Positions 25,339 to 35,269 of a DNA stretch of 64,000 nucleotides are shown piece by piece; positions within the stretch are counted from its first letter, which is position 1; each line of letters opens with the position of its first letter. A program made the position numbers and the translations under genes. The notes under the pieces are model-generated. The model was not told the DNA's origin, did no database searches, and saw nothing but the letters and a program-made list of their open reading frames with translations. Source of the DNA: Roseitranquillus sp963776845 (GTDB lineage: Bacteria; Pseudomonadota; Alphaproteobacteria; Rhodobacterales; Rhodobacteraceae); assembly GCA_963776845.1 (NCBI GenBank), contig CAVZOJ010000003.1:496001-560000 (forward strand), given 5' to 3'.

Positions 25339-27162
25339 ATGGACGAACAGAACCGGAACCTCATTCTCGCCACGGCGTTGAGCTTCCTCGTTATTCTGGT
25401 CTGGTTTCTGCTGTTCCCGCCCGAGGAGCAGGCCCCGAATCCTGACCCGACGGTCCCCACGCAGCAACAGCTTGACGCCGGAGAGATCGCGGCGCTGCCG
25501 CCGACCGCAGGCGACCAGGCGCCGCCGACCGAAACGCCCGCACCCGATGCAGCCACCGAGGCGCGGCGCATCCCGATCGACACGCCGGCGCTCCTGGGCT
25601 CGATCTCGCTGCGAGGCGGTCGGATCGACGACCTTTCGCTCAAGCGCTACCGCGAGGACATCGACCCCAACTCATCAATCGTGCAACTGCTACGGCCCGT
25701 CGGCGGCGATCAAGCCTACTACGCGATCTACGGCTGGGCCGCGGGCGCATCGGTGGGTCGCGACGGCGTGCCGGGACCGAACACCGACTGGCAGCTCGCG
25801 TCGGGCGAAACGCTCGCACCCAACTCTCCCGTCACGCTGGTCTGGGAGAGCCCCGGCGGCCTTATCTTCCGGCGCGAAATCTCGGTCGATGAAAATTACC
25901 TCTTCACCGTAGCCCAGAGCGTCGAGAACACCTCCGAGGAGTCTGTCCAACTCGCGCCCTATGGCATCGTCGCGCGGCATGGCGTGCCCGACGACCTGAG
26001 CCGTTTCTTCATCATCCACGAAGGCCTGATCCGGATGGCCGATGGCCAGCTCTCCGAGACGGACTATGACGATGCCGCCGACCTCGATGTGGTCGAGCGC
26101 GAGGGCGCGCATGCCGAGGTTCTGGAGGTGTCCGAGGACGGCTGGCTCGGCTTCACCGACCACTACTGGATGACCGCGCTCGTCCCCGAGCAGGGGCAGC
26201 CTTTCACCGCCGTGACCAAGTACGCCGAGAACGCGGACATCTACCAGACCGAGGCACGGCTGCCCGCAGTCGACATCGCGCCGGGCGCGACCGCCACGTC
26301 GACGCAGCAACTCTTCGCCGGCGCCAAGGAATGGGAGACGATCCGCGAGTACCAGCGCAACGGCATCGTCAAGTTCCTCGACGCGATCGACTGGGGCTGG
26401 TTCTTCTTCTTGACCAAGCCGATCTTCGCCGCGCTGCACTTCCTGAACGGCCTGATCGGCAACATGGGCGTGTCGATCATCCTGCTTACCTTCTGCATCA
26501 AGGCGATCCTCTTCCCGCTGGCATACAAGTCTTACGTCTCGATGGCGCGGATGAAGGAACTCCAGCCGGAGATGGAGAAGCTCAAGGAGCGGGCAGGGGA
26601 CGACCGTCAGAAGCTCCAGCAGGAGATGATGGCGCTCTACAAGAAGGAGAAGGTGAACCCCGCTTCCGGCTGTCTGCCACTGCTGCTGCAGATTCCGATC
26701 TTCTTCTCGCTCTACAAGGTGATCTTCGTCACCATCGAGCTTCGCCATGCGCCGTTCGTCGGCTGGATCCGCGACCTTTCGGCGCCCGATCCGTCCTCGA
26801 TCTTCAACCTCTTCGGGATCTTGCCGTGGGCCGCACCGGAGCCGCAGTCGTTCCTGGCGCTGATCTTCATCGGGCTGCTGCCGATCCTGCTCGGCATTTC
26901 GATGTGGCTGCAGCAGAAGTTGAACCCGGCACCGACGGACCAGACGCAGGCGATGATCTTCGCCTGGATGCCCTGGGTTTTCATGTTCATGCTGGGCGGC
27001 TTTGCCTCCGGCCTCGTGATCTACTGGATCACGAACAACACCATCACCTTCATCCAGCAGTACATCATCATGCGGAGCCACGGCTCGAAGCCAGACATCT
27101 TCGGCAACATCAGGTCGAGCTTCAAACGCAAGCAGGGCGAAAAGGTGCCGGAGAAGAAGTGA
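25339..27162 (+). CDS. yidC: Membrane protein insertase YidC
   Basis: 607 residues. N-terminal anchor (LILATALSFLVILVWFLLF, 8-26), a large periplasmic domain to about 350, then the 60KD_IMP core with helices from about 365 and the conserved MNPASGCLPLLLQIPIF-like segment near 437. YidC inserts membrane proteins alone or with SecYEG. Its stop overlaps the GTG of the MOSC gene. Confidence 0.97.
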   Translation: MDEQNRNLILATALSFLVILVWFLLFPPEEQAPNPDPTVPTQQQLDAGEIAALPPTAGDQAPPTETPAPDAATEARRIPIDTPALLGSISLRGGRIDDLSLKRYREDIDPNSSIVQLLRPVGGDQAYYAIYGWAAGASVGRDGVPGPNTDWQLASGETLAPNSPVTLVWESPGGLIFRREISVDENYLFTVAQSVENTSEESVQLAPYGIVARHGVPDDLSRFFIIHEGLIRMADGQLSETDYDDAADLDVVEREGAHAEVLEVSEDGWLGFTDHYWMTALVPEQGQPFTAVTKYAENADIYQTEARLPAVDIAPGATATSTQQLFAGAKEWETIREYQRNGIVKFLDAIDWGWFFFLTKPIFAALHFLNGLIGNMGVSIILLTFCIKAILFPLAYKSYVSMARMKELQPEMEKLKERAGDDRQKLQQEMMALYKKEKVNPASGCLPLLLQIPIFFSLYKVIFVTIELRHAPFVGWIRDLSAPDPSSIFNLFGILPWAAPEPQSFLALIFIGLLPILLGISMWLQQKLNPAPTDQTQAMIFAWMPWVFMFMLGGFASGLVIYWITNNTITFIQQYIIMRSHGSKPDIFGNIRSSFKRKQGEKVPEKK

Positions 27163-27908
27163 CCGCGCGCGTCGCGGCGATCTGGCGCCATCCGATCAAG
27201 GCGCACGGACGCGAGCGTCTGACCGAAATCGTCCTCGAAGCCGGCCAAACCCTTCCGGGCGACCGCGCCTGGGCCGTCACGCACGCCGCCGGCCGGGCCG
27301 AGCCGGGAGAGTGGAGCGCATGCGCCAACTTCACCCGAGGTGCCGGCTCGCCCTCGCTTATGGCGATCGAGGCGCAGACGCTGCCCGACGGCCGGCTGCG
27401 CCTGACGCATCCGGAGAGGCCCGCCCTCGTCTTTGAACCTGGTGCCCAGGCGGCGGAGTTCCTCGAATGGGTGGCGCCGCTGATGCCGGAGGGGCGGGTC
27501 GGCCCTGTCGGCCTCATCCCGGCGCCCGAGCGGCAGGGCATGACCGATGCTCCGGACCCGTGGCTGTCCCTCTTCGGGATGGGCTCCCACGACGCCGTTG
27601 CGGCAGCGCTCGACCGCAACGATTTCTCGACGGAGCGGTGGCGCGCGAACCTCATCCTGGATGGCCTCGCCCCGTGGCAGGAGTTCGAGTGGCTCGGCCG
27701 CGAGATCATGGTCGGCGGTGCTGTTCTCGCCGTACGCGAACGGATCGGTCGCTGTCTGGCGACCGCTGCCAATCCCGACACCGGTGTCCGTGACGCCGAC
27801 ACGCTGGGCACGCTGGAGCGCCTCGTCGGCGCCCGCGACTTCGCCGTCTATGCCGAGGTCGTCGCGGGCGGCCGTGTGGCCGAGGGCGATCCGGTGGAGC
27901 CGCGCTGA
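27159..27908 (+). CDS. MOSC-domain protein
   Basis: 249 residues starting at a GTG that overlaps the yidC stop. The N-terminal beta-barrel (VAAIWRHPIKAHGRERLTEI) and the MOSC core FSTERWRANLILDGLAPWQEFEWLG are visible. MOSC domains carry molybdenum cofactor sulfur chemistry in the YiiM/MOSC family. A conserved cysteine is seen in the C-terminal RIGRCLATAANPDTG. Substrate unknown. Confidence 0.85.
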   Translation: MTARVAAIWRHPIKAHGRERLTEIVLEAGQTLPGDRAWAVTHAAGRAEPGEWSACANFTRGAGSPSLMAIEAQTLPDGRLRLTHPERPALVFEPGAQAAEFLEWVAPLMPEGRVGPVGLIPAPERQGMTDAPDPWLSLFGMGSHDAVAAALDRNDFSTERWRANLILDGLAPWQEFEWLGREIMVGGAVLAVRERIGRCLATAANPDTGVRDADTLGTLERLVGARDFAVYAEVVAGGRVAEGDPVEPR

Positions 27909-28546
27909 TGCCCCCCGACCCGGATCGCCTGCATCCGATTGACGCCTATCCGCCGGCGACGTTCCTGCGCCCTCTGGCAGAGGGGCGACCCAATGTCGCG
28001 GTCGGCCGCTTCAGCTACTACGATGATCGCTATCAGACCGGTGACTTCTTCACCCGCAACGTCCTTCATCACTACGACTTCGTTGGCGACCGGTTGGTCA
28101 TCGGAGACTTCGTCGCGATCGCCTACGGCGCGCAGATCTTCATGAATGGCGGTACCCACGCGATGGGCGGCTTCTCGACCTTCCCGTTCAACATCTTCGG
28201 CCACGGCTGGGAGGAGGGCTTCGACCCCACCACCTGGACGGCGGAATGCAAGGGCGACACCGAGATAGGGCCGGACGTCTGGATCGGAACAGAGGCGGTG
28301 CTGATGCCGGGCGTCCGAATCGGCGCGGGGGCGGTTATCTCGGCACGTGCCGTCGTGACGCGTGACGTGCCGCCTTTTGCAATCGTCGCGGGCAATCCGG
28401 CGCGCGTCGTCCGCCATAGGTTCGACCCCGACACGACGCGGCGCCTCCTCGCCGTGGCGTGGTGGGACTGGCCGGTGGAGAAGATCACGCGAAACCTCAA
28501 CGCCATCCGCGGCAGCGACCTCGGCGCGATCGAGTCGGCGTCGTGA
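27908..28546 (+). CDS. CatB/Vat-type hexapeptide-repeat acetyltransferase
   Basis: 212 residues of the xenobiotic acyltransferase family, a left-handed beta-helix enzyme using acetyl-CoA. FSYYDDRYQTGDFF near residue 36, the catalytic-type histidine in NGGTHAMGG near 80, and the hexapeptide end VVTRDVPPFAIVAGNPARVV near 155 are seen. It overlaps both neighbours by a few bases, so it is part of the yidC operon. Whether the substrate is an antibiotic is not decided by sequence. Confidence 0.85.
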   Translation: MPPDPDRLHPIDAYPPATFLRPLAEGRPNVAVGRFSYYDDRYQTGDFFTRNVLHHYDFVGDRLVIGDFVAIAYGAQIFMNGGTHAMGGFSTFPFNIFGHGWEEGFDPTTWTAECKGDTEIGPDVWIGTEAVLMPGVRIGAGAVISARAVVTRDVPPFAIVAGNPARVVRHRFDPDTTRRLLAVAWWDWPVEKITRNLNAIRGSDLGAIESAS

Positions 28547-29175
28547 ACCTCAGCTTTCCCGTCGCTGCCCCCGACGATGAGGCGAGAGAGGCTGGACGTC
28601 GGCTATTCGCCGGCGGAGCGGAGTTCCTGAAGGGTGTGGTCGCGATGGACGGGCTTCCCGATGCCGACCGCGTGGAGGTGTGCTTTGCCGGCCGCTCGAA
28701 CGTAGGCAAGTCGACGCTGATCAACGCGCTGACAGGCCGCCGTGGCCTCGCCCGAACCTCGGGTACGCCGGGGCGAACGCAGGAGATCAACTTCTTCACC
28801 GTCGCGGACCGCTACCTCGTGGACCTCCCAGGCTACGGCTTTGCGAAGGCGCCCGTGAAGACCGTCGAGGCATGGCAACGGCTCCTCAGGGCATATCTCG
28901 CGGGGCGTCCGACGCTGCGCCGGGCCTTCGTCCTGATCGACAGCCGGCACGGCATCAAGCCGCCGGACGAGGAGATCATGGGCCTTCTTGACCGCGCAGC
29001 AGTGCCTTTCCAGGCAGTCATGACCAAGGCCGACAAGAAGGACACCGCCCCACTCGACCGTGTCCGCGAGGGGCTGTCCCGGCACCCTGCGGCATTTCCC
29101 GAGATCGTGGTTACCTCTGCCGAGAAGAACGGCGGCATTGACGACCTGCGCGCGATCGTCGCCGGGATCGCTTGA
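28543..29175 (+). CDS. yihA: Ribosome biogenesis GTP-binding protein YihA/YsxC
   Basis: 210 residues with GTPase motifs G1 GRSNVGKST near residue 49, G2 T in TSGTPGRTQ, G3 DLPGYG near 94 and G4 TKADK near 160. It is needed for large-subunit maturation. The GTG start at 28543 overlaps the acetyltransferase stop and is favoured over an upstream frame extension. Confidence 0.93.
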   Translation: MNLSFPVAAPDDEAREAGRRLFAGGAEFLKGVVAMDGLPDADRVEVCFAGRSNVGKSTLINALTGRRGLARTSGTPGRTQEINFFTVADRYLVDLPGYGFAKAPVKTVEAWQRLLRAYLAGRPTLRRAFVLIDSRHGIKPPDEEIMGLLDRAAVPFQAVMTKADKKDTAPLDRVREGLSRHPAAFPEIVVTSAEKNGGIDDLRAIVAGIA

Positions 29176-29225
29176 GGGCATCGCACCCTCTGGCTATCAC
29201 GGCACGAATGAGAACGCAGGACACC

Positions 29226-30077
29226 ATGGAAAACGATTGGACGGGCACGGCTCGCACGCTGTCCTCGGCGCTCCCCTACATGCAGCGCTATGACGGAGCC
29301 ACCGTCGTCATCAAGCTCGGCGGCCATGCCATGAGCACGCCCGATGCGATGGCGAGCTTCGCCCGAGACGTCGTCCTGATGCAGCAGGTCGGGGTGAATC
29401 CGGTCGTGGTCCACGGCGGCGGCCCGATGATCAACCAGCTGCTGAAGCGTCTCGGAGTGGTGAGCGAATTCCGTGATGGCAAGCGCGTCACCGACCGGGA
29501 AACCGTGGAAGTCGTCGAGATGGTGCTGGCCGGCACCGTCAACAAGCGCATCGTGCAGGCAATCAACGGGCAAGGCGGCCGGGGCATCGGGCTCTCCGGC
29601 AAGGACGCGAGGCTCATGATCTGCGAGGTGGATGCACCCGAGCTGGGCTTCGTCGGCCGGCCCGTGGAACTCAACGTCGAGTTCCTGCGCGACCTGCACC
29701 GGGCCGAGATCATTCCCGTCATTGCCCCCATCGGGGCCGGGCGCGATGGTGAGACCTACAATGTCAACGGCGACACCGCGGCCGGTGCAATCGCCGCGGC
29801 GCTCAAGGCGGACCGGCTGCTGCTGCTCACCGACGTCTCGGGGGTCAAGAATGCCGCCGGTGAAGTCGTGACGGAAATCACTCCTGATGCGGTGCGAGAG
29901 ATGACCGACGCGGGTGTCATCACCGGCGGGATGATCCCCAAGACGCACACGGCCCTGGCGGCGATGGATGGCGGCGTGCGCGGCGTGGTCATTCTCGATG
30001 GCCGGGTGCCGAACGCCTGCCTGCTCGAGCTTTACACCGACCATGGCGCCGGCAGCCTGATCCGGGCACCGCGATGA
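29226..30077 (+). CDS. argB: Acetylglutamate kinase
   Basis: Phosphorylates N-acetylglutamate in arginine biosynthesis. VVIKLGGHAM near residue 28 and HGGGPMINQLLKRLG near 62 form the substrate and nucleotide sites. The C-terminal ITGGMIPKTHTAL is conserved. Length 283 from MENDWTGTARTL. An in-frame ATG at 29208 adds six residues and cannot be excluded. The stop overlaps the next ATG. Confidence 0.95.
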   Translation: MENDWTGTARTLSSALPYMQRYDGATVVIKLGGHAMSTPDAMASFARDVVLMQQVGVNPVVVHGGGPMINQLLKRLGVVSEFRDGKRVTDRETVEVVEMVLAGTVNKRIVQAINGQGGRGIGLSGKDARLMICEVDAPELGFVGRPVELNVEFLRDLHRAEIIPVIAPIGAGRDGETYNVNGDTAAGAIAAALKADRLLLLTDVSGVKNAAGEVVTEITPDAVREMTDAGVITGGMIPKTHTALAAMDGGVRGVVILDGRVPNACLLELYTDHGAGSLIRAPR

Positions 30078-30562
30078 GCCTGCGCCTCACTCTCATCCGC
30101 CATGCAAAGTCGTCGTGGGAAGGGGAGGAGGAGGATCATGAAAGACCGCTCAACAAGCGCGGCCGGGCGGCTGCAGACGCGCTTGGCAAGTGGCTGAGTG
30201 GCCGGATGCCCCATGAAGTGCTGTGCTCCGATGCGCTGCGGGCGCGAGAGACATGGGCGCACATCGCCAACGTTGGTGCGGGGCCGGCACCTCAGCTGGT
30301 GCCAGGGCTCTACCACGCAAGCTCCAACACGATCCTGGAGGTCCTGCGGGGCGCCTCGGCGCATCATGTCGGGCTGATCGGCCACAATCCGGGGATCGGG
30401 CAATTCGCGACGCGGATCGTCAAGATGCGCCCCGATCATCCTGGGTTCGGCAACTATCCGACAGGCGCCACTACGGTCATGACCTTCGGGGCCGCGCAGT
30501 GGCCCGAGGTGCGCTGGAACAGTGGCCGAGTCGAGGATTTCGTCGTGCCGCGGGAACTTTGA
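30074..30562 (+). CDS. SixA-type histidine phosphatase
   Basis: 162-residue phosphoglycerate-mutase-fold protein. The catalytic LIRHAKSSW is near residue 7 and the second histidine is in GLIGHNPGIG near 101. SixA proteins dephosphorylate histidine phosphotransfer domains, but the target here is unknown. It overlaps argB by four bases and converges on the bzt operon. Confidence 0.88.
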   Translation: MSLRLTLIRHAKSSWEGEEEDHERPLNKRGRAAADALGKWLSGRMPHEVLCSDALRARETWAHIANVGAGPAPQLVPGLYHASSNTILEVLRGASAHHVGLIGHNPGIGQFATRIVKMRPDHPGFGNYPTGATTVMTFGAAQWPEVRWNSGRVEDFVVPREL

Positions 30563-30586
30563 CTGCGGCCACTGCGGCCGGCGGCC

Positions 30587-31393
30587 TCAGTGGCCGAGAA
30601 TCTGGCTGAGGAACAGCTTGGTCCGGTCGGACTTCGGATTGTTGAAGAACTCCCGCGGCTCGTTCTGCTCGACGATCTGGCCCTGGTCCATGAAGATGAC
30701 GCGGTTCGCGACGGCCTGGGCAAAGCCCATCTCGTGCGTAACCACGAGCATGGTCATTCCCTCCTCCGCGAGCTCGATCATCGTGTCGAGCACCTCCTTG
30801 ATCATCTCGGGGTCCAGCGCCGAGGTCGGCTCGTCGAAAAGCATGATCCGCGGCCGCATGCAGAGCGCGCGCGCGATCGCCACCCGCTGCTGCTGTCCGC
30901 CGGAGAGCTGGCCGGGGTACTTGTGCGCCTGCTCGGGGATCTTGACCTTGGTCAGATACTCTATCGCGGTTTCCTCCGCCTCCCGCTTGGGGATCTTGCG
31001 GACCCAGATCGGCGCGAGCGTGCAGTTCTCCATGATCGTCAGGTGCGGGAACAGGTTGAAGTGCTGAAACACCATCCCGATCTCGGAGCGGATGCGATCG
31101 ATGTTCTTGAGGTCCGAGCTGATCTCGATGCCGTCGACGACGATCTTGCCCTTCTGGTGTTCTTCCAGTCGGTTGATGCAGCGGATCAGGGTGGACTTGC
31201 CGGAGCCGGATGGGCCGCAGATCACGATCCGCTCGCCCTGGTAGACGGTGAGGTCGATGTCGCGCAGAACGTGGAACGACCCGAACCACTTGTTCATGTT
31301 GACAACCTCGATCGCAATCTCGTCGCTGACCTGCATTGCGCTGCGGTCGACTGTCTGGTCCTCCTGCAGGTCGGTCGCGTGGCTCATGGGCAC
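30587..31393 (-). CDS. bztD: Glutamate/glutamine/aspartate/asparagine ABC transporter, ATPase
   Basis: 268 residues. Walker A GPSGSGKST near residue 59, signature LSGGQQQRVAIARAL near 161, Walker B IMLFDEPTSALD near 182, and the H-loop THEMGFA. An N-terminal extension of about 30 residues precedes the ABC domain, as in BztD/AapP proteins. Last gene of the bzt operon, 2 bases after bztC. Confidence 0.93.
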   Translation of the reverse strand: MPMSHATDLQEDQTVDRSAMQVSDEIAIEVVNMNKWFGSFHVLRDIDLTVYQGERIVICGPSGSGKSTLIRCINRLEEHQKGKIVVDGIEISSDLKNIDRIRSEIGMVFQHFNLFPHLTIMENCTLAPIWVRKIPKREAEETAIEYLTKVKIPEQAHKYPGQLSGGQQQRVAIARALCMRPRIMLFDEPTSALDPEMIKEVLDTMIELAEEGMTMLVVTHEMGFAQAVANRVIFMDQGQIVEQNEPREFFNNPKSDRTKLFLSQILGH

Positions 31394-31395
31394 CC

Positions 31396-32712
31396 CTAGC
31401 GGTTGTCAGTCTCGAGCTTGCGCTCGAGGTACTGCGAGTATTGCGACATGCTGAAGCAGCAGATCCAGAACAGCAGGCCGATGAAGACGAAGAGCTCCCA
31501 GTAGATGCCGTTCCAATCGGTGGAGGCGCGGATCGCGTTCGACAGTCCGATCGGATCGAGCAGGCCGATGAAGACGACCAGCGTCGTGTCCTTGAAGAGG
31601 CTCAGGAAGCTGTTGACGATGCCGGGGATCGATATCTTGAGCGCCTGAGGCAGGATGATCAGGCGCATCGACTTCCAGTAGTCGAGGCCGACCGCCTCCG
31701 CCGCCTCGTACTGGCCGCGTGGCAGCGCCGCGAGCCCGCCCCGGATGACTTCGGCCATGTAGGCGGCGGCGAACAGCGTGACCATGATGATCACGCGCAG
31801 CATCAGGTCGAAGTTCGTTCCAGGTGGCAGGAAGTAGTTCAGCAGAAGCGACGCCGTGAACAGCCAAACGATCAGCGGCACGCCGCGGATGACCTCGATG
31901 AATGTCACCGAGATCTTGTTGATGATGAACAAGTGCGACTGGCGCCCGAGCGCGAGGAGGATGCCCAGCGGGAAGCTGAGCGCGATGCCCGCGATGCCGA
32001 TGATGAAGGCGAGCATGAAGCCGCCGAAGTCGTCCGACGGGACGCGCTGCAGGCCGATCGGCGCAAAGTCGGCGAGGGCGCCCGCAACGGGACCCGCGAG
32101 AGCGAGCCACCATACGATCGGCAACAGCATCGCGGCGAGGACCGCGAGAAGAGCGCCGTAGCGCGGCTCGATCAGCCGGAACGCCAGACCTCCGATCGCG
32201 AAGCCGGCGATGACCATGAGCGGACCCCAGATCGTCCCTCCCCAGAGGAGCAGGTAGCCGAGGAAAGGATAGAGGGCGGAGAACAGGAGCATCTTCTTGG
32301 GCAGCGATTGGAACAGGATCGGCGCGACCGCTACAAGAAAGAGCACGAAGGAGAGGATCGGGCGCCAGTAAAGCTCCTGCGGGTAGAAACCGAAGAGCAG
32401 CTGGTTCCAGCGTTCGACGATGACCGCAAAGCACGCCGAGGACGCCCCCTCCCCGTAGCGCTCGTTCCGGATCTCGCGGCATTCCGTGAGACTGTCCGCG
32501 ATCCAGACCGACTGCAGGAACCAGGGCAGTATGTGGCCGAGTATCCAGACGACCACCGCGACCGATACCAGCGTGACGATGATGTTGAACCAGCCTGAGA
32601 AGAGGTTCTGTCGCAGCCAGTGCAGCGCACCTGTCTCGGAGGCCGGCGGTTCGGCCTCTGGCACCATCGTCTCGCGGACATAGGCAACGGTGTGGGCGTG
32701 CATCTCGCTCAT
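31396..32712 (-). CDS. bztC: Polar amino acid ABC transporter permease BztC
   Basis: 438 residues with about eight hydrophobic helices. The permease EAA loop reads EAVGLDYWKSMRLIILPQAL near residue 340. The extended N-terminal part is typical of BztC/AapM compared with the shorter HisM type. It ends 2 bases before bztD and starts 1 base after bztB. Confidence 0.93.
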   Translation of the reverse strand: MSEMHAHTVAYVRETMVPEAEPPASETGALHWLRQNLFSGWFNIIVTLVSVAVVVWILGHILPWFLQSVWIADSLTECREIRNERYGEGASSACFAVIVERWNQLLFGFYPQELYWRPILSFVLFLVAVAPILFQSLPKKMLLFSALYPFLGYLLLWGGTIWGPLMVIAGFAIGGLAFRLIEPRYGALLAVLAAMLLPIVWWLALAGPVAGALADFAPIGLQRVPSDDFGGFMLAFIIGIAGIALSFPLGILLALGRQSHLFIINKISVTFIEVIRGVPLIVWLFTASLLLNYFLPPGTNFDLMLRVIIMVTLFAAAYMAEVIRGGLAALPRGQYEAAEAVGLDYWKSMRLIILPQALKISIPGIVNSFLSLFKDTTLVVFIGLLDPIGLSNAIRASTDWNGIYWELFVFIGLLFWICCFSMSQYSQYLERKLETDNR

Positions 32713-32713
32713 C

Positions 32714-33931
32714 TCACCGCTCCTTCAGCTTGACGCTGTTGTTGTAGACGTTGAGCACGCTGGAGATCGCTAGGCTGACCAGAAGGTAGAACGCTCCGAG
32801 CAGCAGCATCCCTTCGAGCTCGCGGCCCGTCTGGTTGATCGAGATACCGCCAAGGGTCGAGCGGACGTCCATGTATCCGACGGCGATCGCCAGCGAGGAA
32901 TTCTTGGTGAGGTTGAGATACTGCGAGATCAGCGGCGGGATGATGACCCGTTTGGCCTGGGGCAGGATGACGAGGTCCATCGTCCTTTTCGGCCTGAGGC
33001 CAAGCGCATAGGACGCTTCCGTCTGGCCCTTGGAGATGGCGAGGATGCCGCCGCGCACGATCTCCGCGATGAAGGCTCCAGTATACAACGATAGCGCGAG
33101 CCAGAGCGCGATGAGAGAGTTCCGCATCTGAAGGCCGCCTTCGAAGTTGAAGCCGCCCAGTTCGGGATAGTCGAGCGTGATCGGCCGGCCCATCACGAGC
33201 CACGCCAGGACCGCCGGCACGAAGAAGAGCGCCAGAGAGACGCGGAAGACAGGCAGGATCTCTCCGGTGCGATCCTGCCGCGCGTGCGCATAGCGCCGCC
33301 AAGCCACGATTGCGACGAGGGACAGGATGAAGACCGCCACGACGACCATGGAGCCTGCACCCCAGACGGGCGCAGGGATGTAAATACCGCGGTTCGAGAT
33401 GGCGACGCTGTCCCACAGCATCATCGACGCCCCGCCGCCCTCGCGGAAGTCACGCGGCGACGGAGTGGACTCCGTCAGGACCGCGAAGATCGCGATGATC
33501 CACAGAAGAAGCGGGACGTTGCGGAAGCCTTCGACATAGACGGTCATGAGGCGCGCGACGAGCCAGTTCTTGGAGAGACGTGCCACCCCCGCCAGCACTC
33601 CGACGATGGTCGCGGCGATGCAGCCCATGAACGCGACGAGAAGCGTGTTGAGGATGCCGACGAGCGCCGCGCGGAGGTGCGTGCTGTTGGACGTGTAGGG
33701 GATCAGTCGCTGATTGATGTCGTAGCCGGCGCGGCTGCCCAGAAAGCCGAAATCGATGTCCTTGCCGAGCGCCGCGAGGTTCGCGACGGTGTTCGAGACG
33801 AGCCAGAAGACCAACGCGACGAGGAGGATGAAGGCGACCGTCTGGATCGTCAGCGAGCGATACCGCGTATCGTAGATGAGCTGGCTGAGACGGAACGCGT
33901 CCCTTGGCGGATCGCCGGTCGTCGTCGTCAT
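32714..33931 (-). CDS. bztB: Polar amino acid ABC transporter permease BztB
   Basis: 405 residues, with hydrophobic helices and an EAA loop SYALGLRPKRTMDLVILPQA near residue 310. It pairs with BztC to form the membrane channel. The long periplasmic loop between early helices (GYDINQRLIPYTSNST) is characteristic. bztA lies 122 bases upstream. Confidence 0.93.
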   Translation of the reverse strand: MTTTTGDPPRDAFRLSQLIYDTRYRSLTIQTVAFILLVALVFWLVSNTVANLAALGKDIDFGFLGSRAGYDINQRLIPYTSNSTHLRAALVGILNTLLVAFMGCIAATIVGVLAGVARLSKNWLVARLMTVYVEGFRNVPLLLWIIAIFAVLTESTPSPRDFREGGGASMMLWDSVAISNRGIYIPAPVWGAGSMVVVAVFILSLVAIVAWRRYAHARQDRTGEILPVFRVSLALFFVPAVLAWLVMGRPITLDYPELGGFNFEGGLQMRNSLIALWLALSLYTGAFIAEIVRGGILAISKGQTEASYALGLRPKRTMDLVILPQAKRVIIPPLISQYLNLTKNSSLAIAVGYMDVRSTLGGISINQTGRELEGMLLLGAFYLLVSLAISSVLNVYNNSVKLKER

Positions 33932-34053
33932 TCAGCGGGACCTCCGTTTTCCGAAAGATCGTCCGGGGAACGCCGGATGCACGTCGGCTGATGGAAATGC
34001 CAACGTCGGACGCACCAATGGCGCGACGATGCCGCGCCCTTGGGCGTTTCTGC

Positions 34054-35070
34054 TTAACGGAACGGCGGCGCGTAGAGCAGGCCGCCGTTGGTCCACTGCG
34101 CGTTCAGGCCGCGCGCCAGGCCGATCGGGGTGTTCTCGCCGATGTTCTTGGCGAAGATTTCACCGTAGTTGCCGACCGCCCGGATCGTCCTGGCAGCCCA
34201 GTCGCTGTCGAGACCGAACATCGCGCCGAGATCGCCCTCGGTGCCGAGCAGGCGATTGATCTCGGGATTTTCGGTGCCTTGCGACAGTTCGTCGACGTTG
34301 GCCGACGTCACGCCGTACTCTTCCGCCGCGATCAGGGCGTTCAGGGTCCAGCGGACGATATCGCCCCAGTCATTGTCGCCGTGCCGGACGAGCGGACCGA
34401 GCGGCTCCTTAGAGATGATCTCGGGAAGGATGACGTGGTCGCCCGGATTCTCGAACGTGGCGCGGGTGGCGGCGAGACCCGAGGCGTCCGTCGTGTAGAC
34501 GTCGCATGCACCGGCAAGGTACTGCTGCTGCGCCTCGGCGTTGGTCTCGATCGGGACTGGCTCGTAGTCCATGTTGTTCGAGCGGAAGTAGTCCGCAAGG
34601 TTCAATTCCGTCGTCGTGCCGGTCTGGATACATACGGTCGCACCGTCGAGATCCTTGGCCGATGTCACGCCCAGCGCGGTGGGTACGATGAAGCCCTGGC
34701 CGTCATAATAGTTCACGCCGGCGAACTCGAACTTGAGGTCGACGTCGCGCGTGAACGTCCACGTGGTGTTCCGCGACAGGACGTCGACCTCGCCGGACGC
34801 AAGCGCCGTGAAGCGTGTCTGGCCGGTGAGCGGGACGAATTCCACTGCGGTCGCATCGCCGAAGACGGCGGCCGCGACGGCACGGCAGAATGCGACGTCG
34901 AACCCCTCCCAGTTGCCATTGGCGTCCGGCGCGGCGAAGCCCGCGAGGCCGGTGTTGACGCCGCAATTCAGCGAGCCTCGGTCCTGCACTTCCTGAAGCG
35001 TCTGAGCCGTGGCCATTCCGGCGCTGAGGCCTGCAATCGTCACAGCGCCCAGAATAATGGATCTTCTCAT
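34054..35070 (-). CDS. bztA: Polar amino acid ABC transporter substrate-binding protein
   Basis: 338 residues. Signal peptide MRRSIILGAVTIAGLSAGMATAQ, then the mature SBP family 3 domain with RGSLNCGVNTGLAGF, the ligand-binding GFDVAFCRAVAAAVFG and SRNTTWTFTRD. Start at 35070 is chosen over 35100 because it gives a clean signal peptide with AGAGGTAGAG upstream. The periplasmic binding protein delivers acidic amino acids and amides to BztBC. Confidence 0.94.
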   Translation of the reverse strand: MRRSIILGAVTIAGLSAGMATAQTLQEVQDRGSLNCGVNTGLAGFAAPDANGNWEGFDVAFCRAVAAAVFGDATAVEFVPLTGQTRFTALASGEVDVLSRNTTWTFTRDVDLKFEFAGVNYYDGQGFIVPTALGVTSAKDLDGATVCIQTGTTTELNLADYFRSNNMDYEPVPIETNAEAQQQYLAGACDVYTTDASGLAATRATFENPGDHVILPEIISKEPLGPLVRHGDNDWGDIVRWTLNALIAAEEYGVTSANVDELSQGTENPEINRLLGTEGDLGAMFGLDSDWAARTIRAVGNYGEIFAKNIGENTPIGLARGLNAQWTNGGLLYAPPFR

Positions 35071-35269
35071 CTCTACCTCTTCCTGATTGTTTGCCCACAC
35101 AATAGGGCGTCATCCGGCCTGTCGAGCCCAGACTGGTACTTGGAGGTCATTGCCTCATCCCCTCGGTGCGACGGATTTTGGGGGCAATCGTTCCGGTCCG
35201 TCAAGGCCGGCCTCGGAGGGTATGATCGGTTCCTAGGCAAATGACCAAGGGGCATGCAGCCCAACGCTG